Origin: Latrodectus hesperus
Taxonomy: Eukaryota > Arthropoda > Arachnida > Araneae > Theridiidae
Reading direction: 5' to 3'
Length of the DNA: 64,000 nt
Assembly: GCA_037975125.1 (NCBI GenBank)
Contig: CM075856.1
Span: 7,511,078-7,575,077, forward strand
Within the stretch, counting starts at the first letter, position 1, and each line of letters begins with the position of its first letter. Shown piece by piece: positions 41,828 to 52,069 of the stretch. Below the pieces are notes generated by a model. The model made no database searches. It saw only the letters and a program-made list of their open reading frames with translations, and had not been told where the DNA came from. A program made the position numbers and the translations under genes.

Positions 41828-41888
41828 TTACTTACAGACAATATAAGAAAAAATTATGTTAATTTTTTCTTGTATTGTCTGTAAGTAG
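41828..41888. repeat. Inverted repeat of about 28-bp arms with a tiny loop
   Basis: TTACTTACAGACAATATAAG on the left pairs with CTTGTATTGTCTGTAAGTAG on the right, through AAAAAATTA/TTAATTTTTT. Only one or two mismatches are visible. The loop is too small for a normal pre-miRNA, so a palindromic element is likelier. Confidence 0.85.
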
Positions 41889-43185
41889 AAACAAAATAAA
41901 TATAGAAAAAAAAAAGAAATTACATATTCCTCTTAATAAAATACTGCATTGTTAATCCACATTCTGGAAAATGCTAGTTTCAAATTTAAGTGATTTGTAA
42001 ACACATGATCTTTAAAATTAATTTATGTGTTTTGCTTACAACAATAGAAAAGATCGTAACAAAATCAATAATTATTAAATAAAATTTAACATGAAAAATT
42101 AAATTACAAAATGATTTCGATTTTTATGCGGTTTTTTCATTTTAAGATAAAAAAATTTATGAATCCCCAACAACTCAATAGTCTTATTTTTCTCCAAATT
42201 TTATTTATCGTTTCCCCAGTTAATACATGAATAAGAATTATAGTGGAAAAGTTTATAACTTTCATATTGAGAGATTTTTATAATTATTTTAAAAACTAAG
42301 GTAGTTAATTCGAGAAAAGTTCAACTTTCAGTGAAAACACATAATTGGAAATTAAAAATGTGATACAAAAATTCATAAGAAATATCAAAACAAAATTTCA
42401 GGTATTACGGGTAAATGTTTGAAAAACTTTGTTTACGGTGAAATTAGTTAAAACTAGTAAGGTTTATTTATCTTTCAATGATTACTTTTTATACATGAAA
42501 AAGTTAGAGGTAATACCCTTGATTCACAAAGATCATAGCTACTCTCCGTCATAGGAATGAATGAGACTTTACAAATGTTAGTATGAAATATCACCCAATG
42601 CTGCTTTTACATTTAACTACAACTGATAAATGGTTAACAAATGTTTCATTCCGGGTTAATCCTTTTAAATTTGGTGATCAGACATATTCGAAAAAGTATG
42701 TATCTAAAAAATATAATGTCTAGGAAAAAATACAGTTTGTCTGGCTAAGTTGAAATGAAGTCGTAAGTAAAAGTTCTGGAGATGAAGAAAAAGAATTGGC
42801 TACAAAATTTGAGACACGAAATCTATGTTCCACCAATGGGTATCAGATGTCTCTTGGAAATGAAATCTAATACCAAACTAAATTGGTACACCAGATGTAA
42901 TATTAGTATAACTTGTACAAGATGGGAGTTTGGTTACCTCTACATATGGTATTTATAAACTCTTATCTGGGAATCATAGTATCCGATATGTCCGAAAACA
43001 TTTAATGCTATTAGGATGTCCGTAGCAGTTCTTCATAGACTTGGAAATAGTAATGCCAGTTGCTTAAGGGGATAATTAAACAAAATATTAAATGTGCTGT
43101 AAGCAGTTCATGGTACTATTAATTGATGTCAAATGATTCATATGACTCGAAATGATTGTGAATATTTGTATTCAAAACGATTTAG

Positions 43186-43270
43186 TTAGGTTTGGTTTTG
43201 ATTCTACAATTAGTTTTAAATACGAGGGAAAATTAGACCGAGACTTATATTTTAAAGTCACTATACATCC
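43186..43270 (-). mobile_element. Decayed SINE family 2
   Basis: The blocks TAGGTTTGGTTTTG, CGAGGGAAAATTAGACCGAG and TTTAAAGTCACTATACATCC follow the reversed tail of family 2 in order, at lower identity. Confidence 0.6.
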
Positions 43271-44272
43271 ACAAAAAAGTGAAGTAAGAATCAAATCAAC
43301 ATAATATTGAGCTGAAGACAGTTCATTAACTATTCAGTTGATTGCGCGGCCAAGTCATCTTTTGTGATGTGATTGAAGAAACGGTAAAAATCAGTACTGT
43401 ATCCAATATTAAATCTTCATGTTTAGTGGTGCAACAAAAAGGTACTAATACTTCATATAGTTCAATTGTTCTTAACTGCATTCACTAATTACATATTCAA
43501 ATGAATATTGCTTAGTTGTGGTCAACACGATGGCCTATTTTTTGCATGATTCATATTCTCGTTCAATCATTCATTAGTTGAGCTTAGAAAAGTAACCGAA
43601 AGAATCTTGCTTACTTTACGATGCATACTGAAGTTGCACATGCAAGCAATTCAATCATGAAGCTTTTCTTAGCTTCTGAAAATGTCAATCTTTTACCAAT
43701 GTGTCAATCTTTCAAAATGAAAATTCTTGTATAATTTGTGAATCCCACAATAGTAATTTATAATGTAAAATTGCCAAATTACAGTTGTGTATTTCACTGT
43801 AGTCTCAGAAAGATTTTCACATCATCAAAACGTACATTAAAATCGCTTTTGTGAATGCAATTCAGTGCTTGTAGCGAATTTTTTTTTACCAAATTAATGA
43901 ATTTAAATCAATAAACTTAAAGGGGAAATTTTACTAGTAAGAACAAAAAAAAAATCATAACGGGAGAATACGATGTTTGTGTTAGATGTTCTGCCCCAAA
44001 TTAACGAATAAATTCAATTTGAGAAAGCGTTTATCTTCGTGAAAAATTACGAGTATTCTCGGTAACACATCGTTTTACAACGAAGTGCTTGATGCGAAAA
44101 CTGTATAAAACTCAAATAATTGTAAATCTGATAAGTCGGTAGGAATTAATAATGCACCATACATGACATTAAAAGAAATCAGTGACATGTACTTTTGAAT
44201 GACCGACATTTTCAGTTTTGTTTCAGGCTTTTAGCAACTCAGTTGATAATCGACTTATTTTTGTTCTTAAAG

Positions 44273-44457
44273 GTTCGATTTAGGTTTGGTTTGTCGCTCA
44301 ACTGTCACTTTTTTGCACACGAGGGCTAATTAGACCGGGACCTACGGTTTAAAGTGGATTCCGAACCACTGCAAACATCAATGCCCAAGGTGCGATTCGA
44401 ACCCACGAACTGTTGAACCGAAGGCAAGAGCGCTAACCATTCGGCTGCCAGCTCGGC
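44273..44457 (-). mobile_element. SINE family 2, intact copy in IRSp53-like intron
   Basis: A complete reversed family-2 SINE (B box read as GGTTCGAATCGC on the minus strand). A perfect 14-bp target duplication, TTTTGTTCTTAAAG, lies at 44259-44272 and 44458-44471. It is about 85-90% similar to 5755-5924 by eye. Confidence 0.95.
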
Positions 44458-44670
44458 TTTTGTTCTTAAAGAATACACCCAAGTTTCATCACTAGTAATT
44501 TTTTCAAGAAAGAATCATTTTTGATGTTATTTATCAAGCCGAACAAGCTAAAAATTCTTGATAGAATTTGAAATGCGATGTGTCGCAAACTTAAATGTGT
44601 TTCTTCAAAATAGTTGAAACAAGCCAAATGATTTAGGAACTTGTCAAATGACGTCCACCAAGAATGAATT

Positions 44671-44775
44671 ATTAACTATCTGGTCAGAGGACATGATAGT
44701 CAATAATGAATAGTTGATTATTATTGACTATCTAGTCAGAGGACTTGATAGTCAGTAATCCATAGTTGATCATTA
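44671..44775. repeat. Tandem duplication of a ~50-bp palindromic unit
   Basis: Two adjacent copies of a unit like GACTATCTAGTCAGAGGAC, then TTGATAGTCAGTAATCC and ATAGTTGATCAT. Within each unit GACTATC and GATAGTC face each other, so each copy can also fold back. Confidence 0.8.
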
Positions 44776-44922
44776 ATCATTCACACAATTAGAATAAACA
44801 ACTTCGTGAATTCAGCATTAAGGGAAATTCTTATAAATGCATGCTAATTGCCAGATTTTCAATCAATGTCAGGAAGGAAACAATTATAAAAAAAGAAAAT
44901 CCAAAAACTATAAAATACTCAC

Positions 44923-45215
44923 TTAGGTTTGTAGTCCTCTGAAATGCTACTTCTGGGTGTAATACTGGAAACACTGTCATTAGGAGATACTGGAGAAACA
45001 ATGGTGGGCACGGGGACTGGTGGAGCATCGTTGCCAAAGCCGCTGTCGTTACTGGAATGGAGGGACATGGGTGGTAAACGTCTGGGTAAGACCCTGACCA
45101 AGGAATCGCCTGATGTCAGAGGGGCACCTGTGGGAGTGGTGGGGGTGGGGGCGGGGGAGCCACGGACGGGTAAGCTCGAGGTAGGGTGAAAAAACTTGGT
45201 GTTATTCCGGAGGCC
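44923..45215 (-). CDS. IRSp53/BAIAP2-like protein, proline/serine-rich linker exon
   Basis: The exon starts at 45215 after TTTTCTAG and ends CCTAA/GTGAGT at 44923. It encodes about 97 residues, rich in Pro, Ser and Thr (GSPAPTPTTPTGAP; SSNDSGFGNDAPPVPVPT), a disordered linker between the SH3 domain and the tail. Frame continuity with its neighbours is exact (phase 0 in, phase 2 out). Reading past the donor meets TGA at 44919-44921, so a transcript that keeps this intron would end EDYKPK and lack the conserved tail. Confidence 0.88.
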
Positions 45216-47468
45216 CTAGAAAATAATTAATCATTTACTTTTGAAATTAGCTACATTTTAGAGTCATTAAAGAAAGAAAAAAAAACGTATTAATAAAACA
45301 TCTCAGATATCTAGAATTTTAGGACCATTTAGTTTTTCTCAGAAATAGCTGTTAACTCTATTGCACAAAATATTATCAAACTGATAATAGTTGGTATCAT
45401 GGAATTTTAGTCTTCGATAAGTTAAAAAGATTATCACATGTGGGAAAGATTAGTGCAGGCGTTATTTCTAGAAGATACACAATAATAGAATTATAAAGCT
45501 TTTTCAATAATTTTAAAAGTGATTTATAAAGCATATGTGATTGACACACTATTTGATATTGATATAATATCGTTTGTATTTCTATGATAATAAGAATATT
45601 CACTAGAACCAAGCATTTCTTATACTTCTGTGGAGCCATCAAGATGTCGAATCCTTGAACATTATTTTAGTATTATAAGGAAATCAAAGTAATAGGTAGT
45701 ATCATACGAGATATTCAGCTTTAAATATGATTTCAACTAAAAAATACGTTGAATATATAAGCAATCATTTGGCAAAATACTTCAGTGAAAAATAAACGTT
45801 ATTTTTAATAAGAAATGGAATTGCTAGAAAATTAAAAGAAAAGTTCCATATTTATTAATATTTATATAATTAAGAGACATTAATTTCTAATAATAGTATA
45901 ATTTTTTTATATACACTGTATTTTTATTACTTTGTTGCGATTTAATTTTACAAATATGCTAATATTTGCATACCACTGGATAATAAACACTAGATAATTT
46001 AATAAATCAAGTGATTTTTAACCACTATTACTAAACATTAGTGGTTAAAAATCACTTAATTTATTAAATTATAATATTTACTTGCAAAAATTTTTTTTAA
46101 TTTTCTGTATTTGAAAAAATGCTGGAAAAATGTGATTGTAATATTGAGCTATGTTGATTTCAAATATTTAATAATGATTAAAAATAAAATAGTTGTGTGT
46201 TTTAGTTTAACTAACACTAGTAAAAGTAATTATAAAATTAATAAGAGCAATTGTGAGATGGTAAATTTTATATTTTAAAGATTTAATATTTAAAAAAAAT
46301 ATTTGAGAGCAGAAATTTTATACTTCATATTCAAAAATTTATAAGAGATAAATTATTAATTAAATATTATCAATTAAAATAAATATTAATTATAGAATTA
46401 TTAATCATAAATAATTAGTTTTCAGTTTTAACTCTCAATGTTTATCCCAAAAATATAAAGTCTCTCATATTGGATTTGAATAAAGATTTTTACGATTCGA
46501 TGTATTTAAAATGAGAATTGAGAATATTCTTACGCGTTATTGAATTAAGGCAATTGAAATAATATGGTGAATACAAGAATAAGGTTATTTCAAATTTGGA
46601 AAACTTTAAATTTGTTTGAGCCATTTTATTTAGAAATGATTGAAAGATTTTATCATTTTTCTGTGTTAATCTGCAAAAATAAATGAGAGAGGGAAATTTA
46701 GAGCTGCCATCTATTAGTGAATGATGGAAATAAGGAAATTTGTTTTGAAAAATTAATGTTGCATAAATCGGTAAAATTTTGAAATTAAAATACTTAGTTT
46801 TATGAAAGATGACAACATCTTCATGGAAAAAAGCAGATACTTCTGGCATATAGAAGTAAATAAATTTTAAATTTGTTTTATTACATATTATCAAAGATAA
46901 AAAATTGTTTATTAATAAAAAATGTGAGACACACTATTTTAAATTATAGTGGTCAAAATTTTCAATTTTTCAACTCAATATGGTTAAAATAGTTAAACAA
47001 TTCAAACTGTTTGATACCATTTAGGACATAAAATATATATATGAATGAAAGCAATATTTTAAATGTGATTAAGTAATATACATTTTCCATAAAATGAAAT
47101 TCCTATGTAAATAGCATTAATATTAAAAATAATCTTTGATACTCTGTAAAATAAAACTTTAGCTTTGAAGAGCCACGATCAACTTTATTGATTTTAATGG
47201 AAACCAATTTGACAACATTTTTTTTCAATTTAAAAAAAATCGGCAACAATTACATACATTTTCATAATTACAAAATACAGAATTAATATCATTTAAATAA
47301 GTGTCATTTATAAAAATATTGAAATGAATTTACAGTTATACAATGCAATATATGTTTCATTTAAATAAAAATTAATTAAAATACAATATCATTTTAATTG
47401 TTCCTTTAAAAAATAAATAAAAAACTAGAATTTATGTCTCATATACTTTGACATAATTCATACATTAC
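45216..47468 (-). other. IRSp53-like intron
   Basis: A 2.25-kb AT-rich intron. It holds a near-perfect 32-bp hairpin (45996-46070) and one copy of the 11-mer GCTGCCATCTA (46703-46713). I see no other gene. Confidence 0.85.
45996..46070. repeat. Near-perfect 32-bp inverted repeat (hairpin)
   Basis: The arms at 45996-46027 and 46039-46070 are complementary at 31 of 32 positions around an 11-base loop. The core is AGTGATTTTTAACCACTA. The transcribed RNA could fold stably, but the arms are AT-rich and no Drosha/Dicer features can be judged by eye. Confidence 0.9.
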
Positions 47469-47685
47469 CTGTAAGGAAGGATCAACATCTTTGGAATTAC
47501 AATCGATAAAAGTGGATAAAGGTCTGTGGGACATGGGGGGTGGAGGAGGCAGAAACAAATTGGAGTCTGCGGAGTTATCAAGCTCCCCTTGGTATGGCTG
47601 GATGTTGGGCGTGGTTCTGCTGCGGCCCAGGAAGGTAGAGTAAGGAGTGGCTAAGTCCATGCTCCGCCTTTTCAACTCCAGAGTG
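47469..47685 (-). CDS. IRSp53/BAIAP2-like protein, linker exon after the SH3 domain
   Basis: This exon follows CTTCTCTAG at 47686 and ends TTACAG/GTAATG at 47469. It encodes a linker of about 72 residues. It begins STLELKRRSMDLATPYSTF, which suggests phosphorylation sites (RRS). It includes LFLPPPPPMSH, a polyproline stretch of the kind bound by profilin or SH3/EVH1 domains, and ends VDPSLQ in phase 0. Assignment to the gene rests on phase match and order. Confidence 0.85.
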
Positions 47686-47882
47686 CTAGAGAAGCAAGGG
47701 GAAGAGAAGAAGGAAGTAAAGCACACAGGTGAGGTATGGCTTCAGAGTTTCCCATATGCAGTATCTTAAGCTCATTTAAAACACCTAACATAAAGACTAC
47801 TTCTTCTGGAAAATAGATCCTTATTGAATTATTAAATTTTCTTAATGAATAATAATTTTTTTTATTGGGTAGAGATTTAAAT

Positions 47883-48127
47883 GGGGCCACGGTGGCCTAT
47901 GCGTACTGTTAAGCGCTCCCGAACCACAGGTCTGAGGTTCGATTCTATGGCTGGGTAAGGCCGATTCAGGCATTCATCCCTTCAAGGTATTAAACACTGG
48001 GAGTTTCCGTTTGTCTGACCACCTAACCGGGGCATATGCATCACACCCCAGGGCTCTCGATCAGAAAAACAGGCATGGGCATTATAGAGCTTAGCCTACA
48101 TTGGGCTGGCCTGGCTAAGGTTTAGTT
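47883..48127 (+). mobile_element. tRNA-derived SINE, family 4
   Basis: A 245-bp element begins GGGGCCACGGTGGCCTATGC and has a canonical B box GGTTCGATTC about 50 bases in. A C/G-rich body follows (CACCTAACCGGGGCATATGC; CCAGGGCTCTCGATC), ending near GGCTAAGGTTTAG. No second copy is present, and no clear target duplication was found. Confidence 0.7.
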
Positions 48128-48229
48128 TTTTTCTAATACTTATACAAAACACCCTACTTTAATTTATAAGTAAACTTAAGATACTTTTTCACTGAATGTA
48201 ATTTTTGTGTATAGTTATTTTTTTAACAG

Positions 48230-48382
48230 AAACTATTTGTCATTCAAAGATTATTTTTTGCAAGGGCTATCTAATTAAATAGGGATCAAAAATTTGAAGA
48301 GGATTACAAGTACGAGTTGAGAATCGGACCTACCAACATTTAAATAGGATGCTAAAGCGTTAATCTTTCCGCAATCAACAGG
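48230..48382 (-). mobile_element. Decayed SINE family 2
   Basis: Reversed family-2 blocks in order: TTTGTCATTCAAAGATTATT, CTATCTAATTAAATAGGG, and AATCGGACCTACCAAC in the B-box area. Strongly diverged. Confidence 0.55.
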
Positions 48383-49600
48383 AAAATAACACTCTACCAA
48401 AGGCACGTCAATAAAAGTAGTATAACACTACATTTCTGATTTCGAGGCTTGGGAGACTTGAAAGCAAATTTGAGAACATTTTTTTCCTGTTATTCACAAA
48501 AAAGCAATTAATATTCCCTGAGGTATTGATTAACTAAATTAAATTTAAAAGTAAAACAAAGCAATCCACTAACACAAAAGGACACAAGCATTTGACGCAT
48601 ATGGAAAAAAACCCTTCTTATTTATTTTTTTAATACTTTATAACATTAAAATTTCGTTTTATTGATATTAAATATTCTATAAGCTCTGATAAAGTAGATT
48701 TAAGAGTTTTGATAAAAATTAATAACTTTTTTGGAACATTTCAGCTATAACAATTCCTTGATTTATCATAAAATCAATTTGAATCAGTCTTGTTATGTAT
48801 ATATTTTTTAGCGATTGTCATGTTAGAAATTAATAAATTTGGAAACTGTTTAAAATATTTACCCTTTTTAAGTGTCGTTAAATAATTAACAATTTTTTTT
48901 AAAAATTGTTAAGCTTAAATAAAATTTCATTAAGTAATGGAAATGTTAGACATTACTAATAAAATAATACACTTTAATTTAATTTTATCACATAAAAATA
49001 GCATTACTTAAAAATACCAAATATGGGAAACCCAAACGTTCAAGAAATATAATATGAAGCATCTAAAGCTAAATCACCAAAATGCCTAAAGCTATAGATT
49101 AAAAAAAATGCATACTCTTACATGAAAGAAAGGAAAATGGACAACACACAAGCATATAAATATTTGCTGTAAATTGCTAAAGCATCTGCAGTTCGAAGAA
49201 TATTTCTTAGGACAAACTTGATTTGTAGCAATCAGTTGTAGAAATATTTTTTTCAAGTGAAGTAAAATATATTATTTTTTCTGATTAGATTTCACAAAAT
49301 CCCAACTGACTATGGATGATTGAAATTTGTTGTTGGATTCTCTTGATGTTAATTCTATTATGATGAAATAAACATCAACTTTGCTTTTTAAACCGAGATC
49401 TTTTAGCGTCTGAAGGGAACCTGAAGAAATTGTGTATGATGTTCTTCAAACTTTAAAATATCATACTCAGTAACATCATACTCATTAAAGGACATCATAC
49501 TCAGTCCGTAATGCACACATTTGTGTGCTATTACCAACAAAACATTCGTGAAAAACAATATGAAGATAATCCATCATTAATAAAATAACATCTGATACTA

Positions 49601-49876
49601 TATACATGCTCTTTAAATCTGCGGAATTGAAAGTCTTGCGGTTGGTCATTGAGCAGTTACCATATGTGCAATGGTCTGGAGAAAATTTCCTCCCCCTTCA
49701 GATCAATGTCAAACCTGAGTTGATTCTCTGGTTGTGCCATTTATCGGAGGATTTGATGATCAAAGTCGTACTTTCACCTTTGTGGTGCTCTGATTAAACT
49801 CCCTATTGACTTAAGTTCACATAGCCAAGGCATAGCGAGCTTGGCTTGTCCAAGTGTCATAAGTAACAACACACAA
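49601..49876 (+). mobile_element. SINE family 5, 5'-truncated copy
   Basis: Starts within the family-5 body (TGAAAGTCTTGCGG; CATTGAGCAGTTACCATATG) and ends in AACAACACAC. An 11-bp target duplication, ATCTGATACTA, at 49590-49600 and 49877-49887 sets its limits. Confidence 0.88.
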
Positions 49877-50355
49877 ATCTGATACTAATATAAATGTCTT
49901 GAAACAGCCTAATAATTATATGAAATATTAAATGCTTCCGGTTTATTTGTAATAAAACAGGCTTGTTAAAATTAATAAAAGGATAAATTTAAAGTTTGCG
50001 CCATTTTGATAATTTGAATTATTAGAATTTTCCTTCTCTTGCGTTCATACAAATGGAACAAAAGTGGAAATACTTTACGCTAATGAGAATTTAAGAATTT
50101 GTATTTTGAAATATTTATTATTTTGAATCTCTAAATCCAAATTTTTTTCTTCATGGCATCTATTATTGTTAAAATTATCATCTGTAATTTCTACAAATCA
50201 GTAAAATGTTAACTTAAAAACTTTAATTTTGAGACCTAGAAAGAATTTAATTGCATAAATTTGATAAAATTATGCGAAAAAACAGTGAATTGTCCCCATA
50301 AGATGGTTAATTTACACTTAACATTTAATTGTTAAAAATTTCTGTTGGTTCATAC

Positions 50356-50520
50356 TTTAGGGTGCCCCTCAGTTTCTTGCCAGCTTGGCGCCATATTATT
50401 AGTGTGATGTTGATTTATTTTTTTACAATGAGTTTTCAGCGCCATCTTGTTTTTTCAATCATGTATGAAAATACAATTGGTAGAAAAAAAAATTTCCAAT
50501 TTTCTAAGGGGCACCTTAAA
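50356..50520. mobile_element. Small TIR element (MITE-like)
   Basis: The ends TTTAGGGTGCCCCTCAG and, in reverse complement, TTTAAGGTGCCCCTTAG form 17-bp inverted repeats with two mismatches around a 130-bp noncoding core. No transposase. Only one copy is visible here. Confidence 0.55.
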
Positions 50521-50656
50521 ATATATTTTTTCCCATAATTTTTGCAGAAATCTATAACTTTTGCATTCTTCTTCAATGATGAAATTTTTAACAATCGGAA
50601 TAAGTTGAATTTGTAACTACGATCGCAGAATGCACACAAAGAACTAATTTTAGTAA

Positions 50657-50760
50657 CATAGTTTAAAGCGAATTCTGAATTAATACAAGCATTAATCCTG
50701 AGTTGAGAATTGATTTAAAAAAATGATAGTTCAACTAGAGAATCGATCATTCGAAACCAG
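50657..50760 (-). mobile_element. Relic of SINE family 2
   Basis: ACATAGTTTAAAGCGAATTC, then GCATTAATCCTGAGTTGAGA, follow the reversed middle of family 2. Similarity is low and the call is tentative. Confidence 0.4.
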
Positions 50761-50887
50761 TTCAAAGTGAGTTAGATTTATAGCTTGACATTACGCATTC
50801 TTTTTAGACATAATAATGCAGTGTTTATACAGTCAAAATTAGCTTTTACACAATGATAAATAATTTTAAATAATAAATCAAGTTTAC

Positions 50888-50959
50888 CTAGAATCGATTG
50901 GATGGGCGTTTGCACCGTCATTCAGAACAGCAGTATATGCAATAGGAAACCAGCCTCTC
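50888..50959 (-). CDS. IRSp53/BAIAP2-like protein, second half of the SH3 domain
   Basis: A 72-bp exon between acceptor TGCTTTAG (50960) and donor TCTAG/GTAAAC (50888). It reads RGWFPIAYTAVLNDGANAHP, the end of an SH3 domain. The GWFP motif and the following Tyr are part of the SH3 ligand-binding surface. Human BAIAP2 has RGWFPFSYTRVL here. One base completes the codon left open at 51823, and two bases carry over to the exon at 47685. Confidence 0.93.
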
Positions 50960-51822
50960 CTAAAGCAATAAACAGAAAAATGGGTTTTCTTTCAGACTGT
51001 GGTAAATAAACTACATTTGAACAAAATAGAGATAATTTAATAAGAGTTCCGATAATGTGTAAAAATGGCTGCTTATAAATAAGAAAAAAAAAACAGATAC
51101 AATTTTTTTGATTTTATTCAAATATACATTTTCGAATAAGAATTTATGCGAAAGACACTATGTATACTAGAATTGTGCTTATTAAAAATACATACATTTT
51201 GAAAATTTAGATTACGAACAAGATACAAATTCAATTTCGATATTCATCTAAAATTTAAAAGCTGTTTATAAAACTAGTAAAACAAATTCTTCGCAGTTAA
51301 ATCACAATTTTTGTACAGTTCAAGTAACATTTTATCTAAGTATTGAGTTACGATTCTTTTTTTAAACATATAATAAGATTTATATGATTAATTAATTTTA
51401 TATTGCCCCATATTTTATTATTAATGATATGGTCCTTTTAAATTCCCTTAAAAAATTCTGAATGAGAGTGAAAAAAATCAAATACGAAATTTAAATTTTA
51501 ACTTAATTAAGGAAAAGTGAAATATTTATTAAAGCAAGAATTGTTCACATGAAATTTAATTGGATATTTTCTTTTTAGTTTACAATTCACTGTCTGATTA
51601 ACTTAACACAGACACGCACGTTTATTTATAGAAGTTTTACCTCTACAAAAAGAATCATAGACAGTAATTTTATCCACACACAAATTCTTATTGTTTTAAC
51701 ATCATTAATATTGCTCCACAGTAATTTCACTTCAGAAATTAACAAGAAATCATTTTTTGGTGGTCGAATCAATTGAAATTACTTTTAAGGCTATCGCTAT
51801 AATATTGTTAAATAAAGTTCAC
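50960..51822 (-). other. Short intron splitting the SH3 domain
   Basis: 863 bp of AT-rich intron in phase 2. I see nothing else in it. Confidence 0.9.
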
Positions 51823-52009
51823 CTATGGTTTCTTTGATTTTCTCCGTATTGCCACCCTTTATTTCTGTCGCCTATCAACACGATAGTGTCGCCCTCATGG
51901 AAGCTCAGTTGATGCTCCCCGCTGGACAGATACGAGTAGAGGGCTCTCACTCTCATGAGGCCATTCTTCCTGTCCTGCTCCACGAGACTTTTTGGACGGA
52001 GTGTCACAC
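51823..52009 (-). CDS. IRSp53/BAIAP2-like protein, first half of the SH3 domain
   Basis: The 187-bp exon begins after TTTCTTGCAG (52010) and ends CATAG/GTGAAC. After a basic linker (LRPKSLVEQDRKNG) comes the SH3 start VRALYSYLSSGEHQLSFHEG, with the ALYxY motif, then GWQYGENQRNH. Human BAIAP2 reads VKAIFSHAAGDNSTLLSFKEG and GWHYGESEKTK here. The SH3 domain of this family recruits WAVE2, Mena/VASP and related actin regulators. Start phase matches the G left by the exon at 56505. Confidence 0.95.
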
Positions 52010-52069
52010 CTGCAAGAAATAAGAAAAACAATTGAACGTACGATGTAGTTCTTATGGTAAAATAGTCTT

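Larger units (their letters stand above)
41640..44922 (-). other. IRSp53-like intron before the terminal exon
   Basis: A 3.3-kb intron running from the GTGAGT donor at 44922 to the acceptor at 41640. It holds a hairpin (41828-41888), a decayed family-2 SINE (43186-43270), an intact family-2 SINE (44273-44457) and a tandem duplication (44671-44775). The block 43340-44220 is GC-richer, with a possible decayed transposase that I could not confirm. Confidence 0.85.
47686..50887 (-). other. IRSp53-like intron with several SINEs
   Basis: This intron contains a family-4 SINE (47883-48127), a decayed family-2 SINE (48230-48382), a truncated family-5 SINE (49601-49876), a small TIR element (50356-50520) and a family-2 relic near 50657-50760. 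The remainder is AT-rich. Confidence 0.85.

Noticed and set aside
43340..44220. Decayed hAT (ZBED-like) transposase on the minus strand
   Set aside because: A few words such as HQAL followed by CKT look suggestive, but no continuous similarity can be read across frames. A translated search would be needed.
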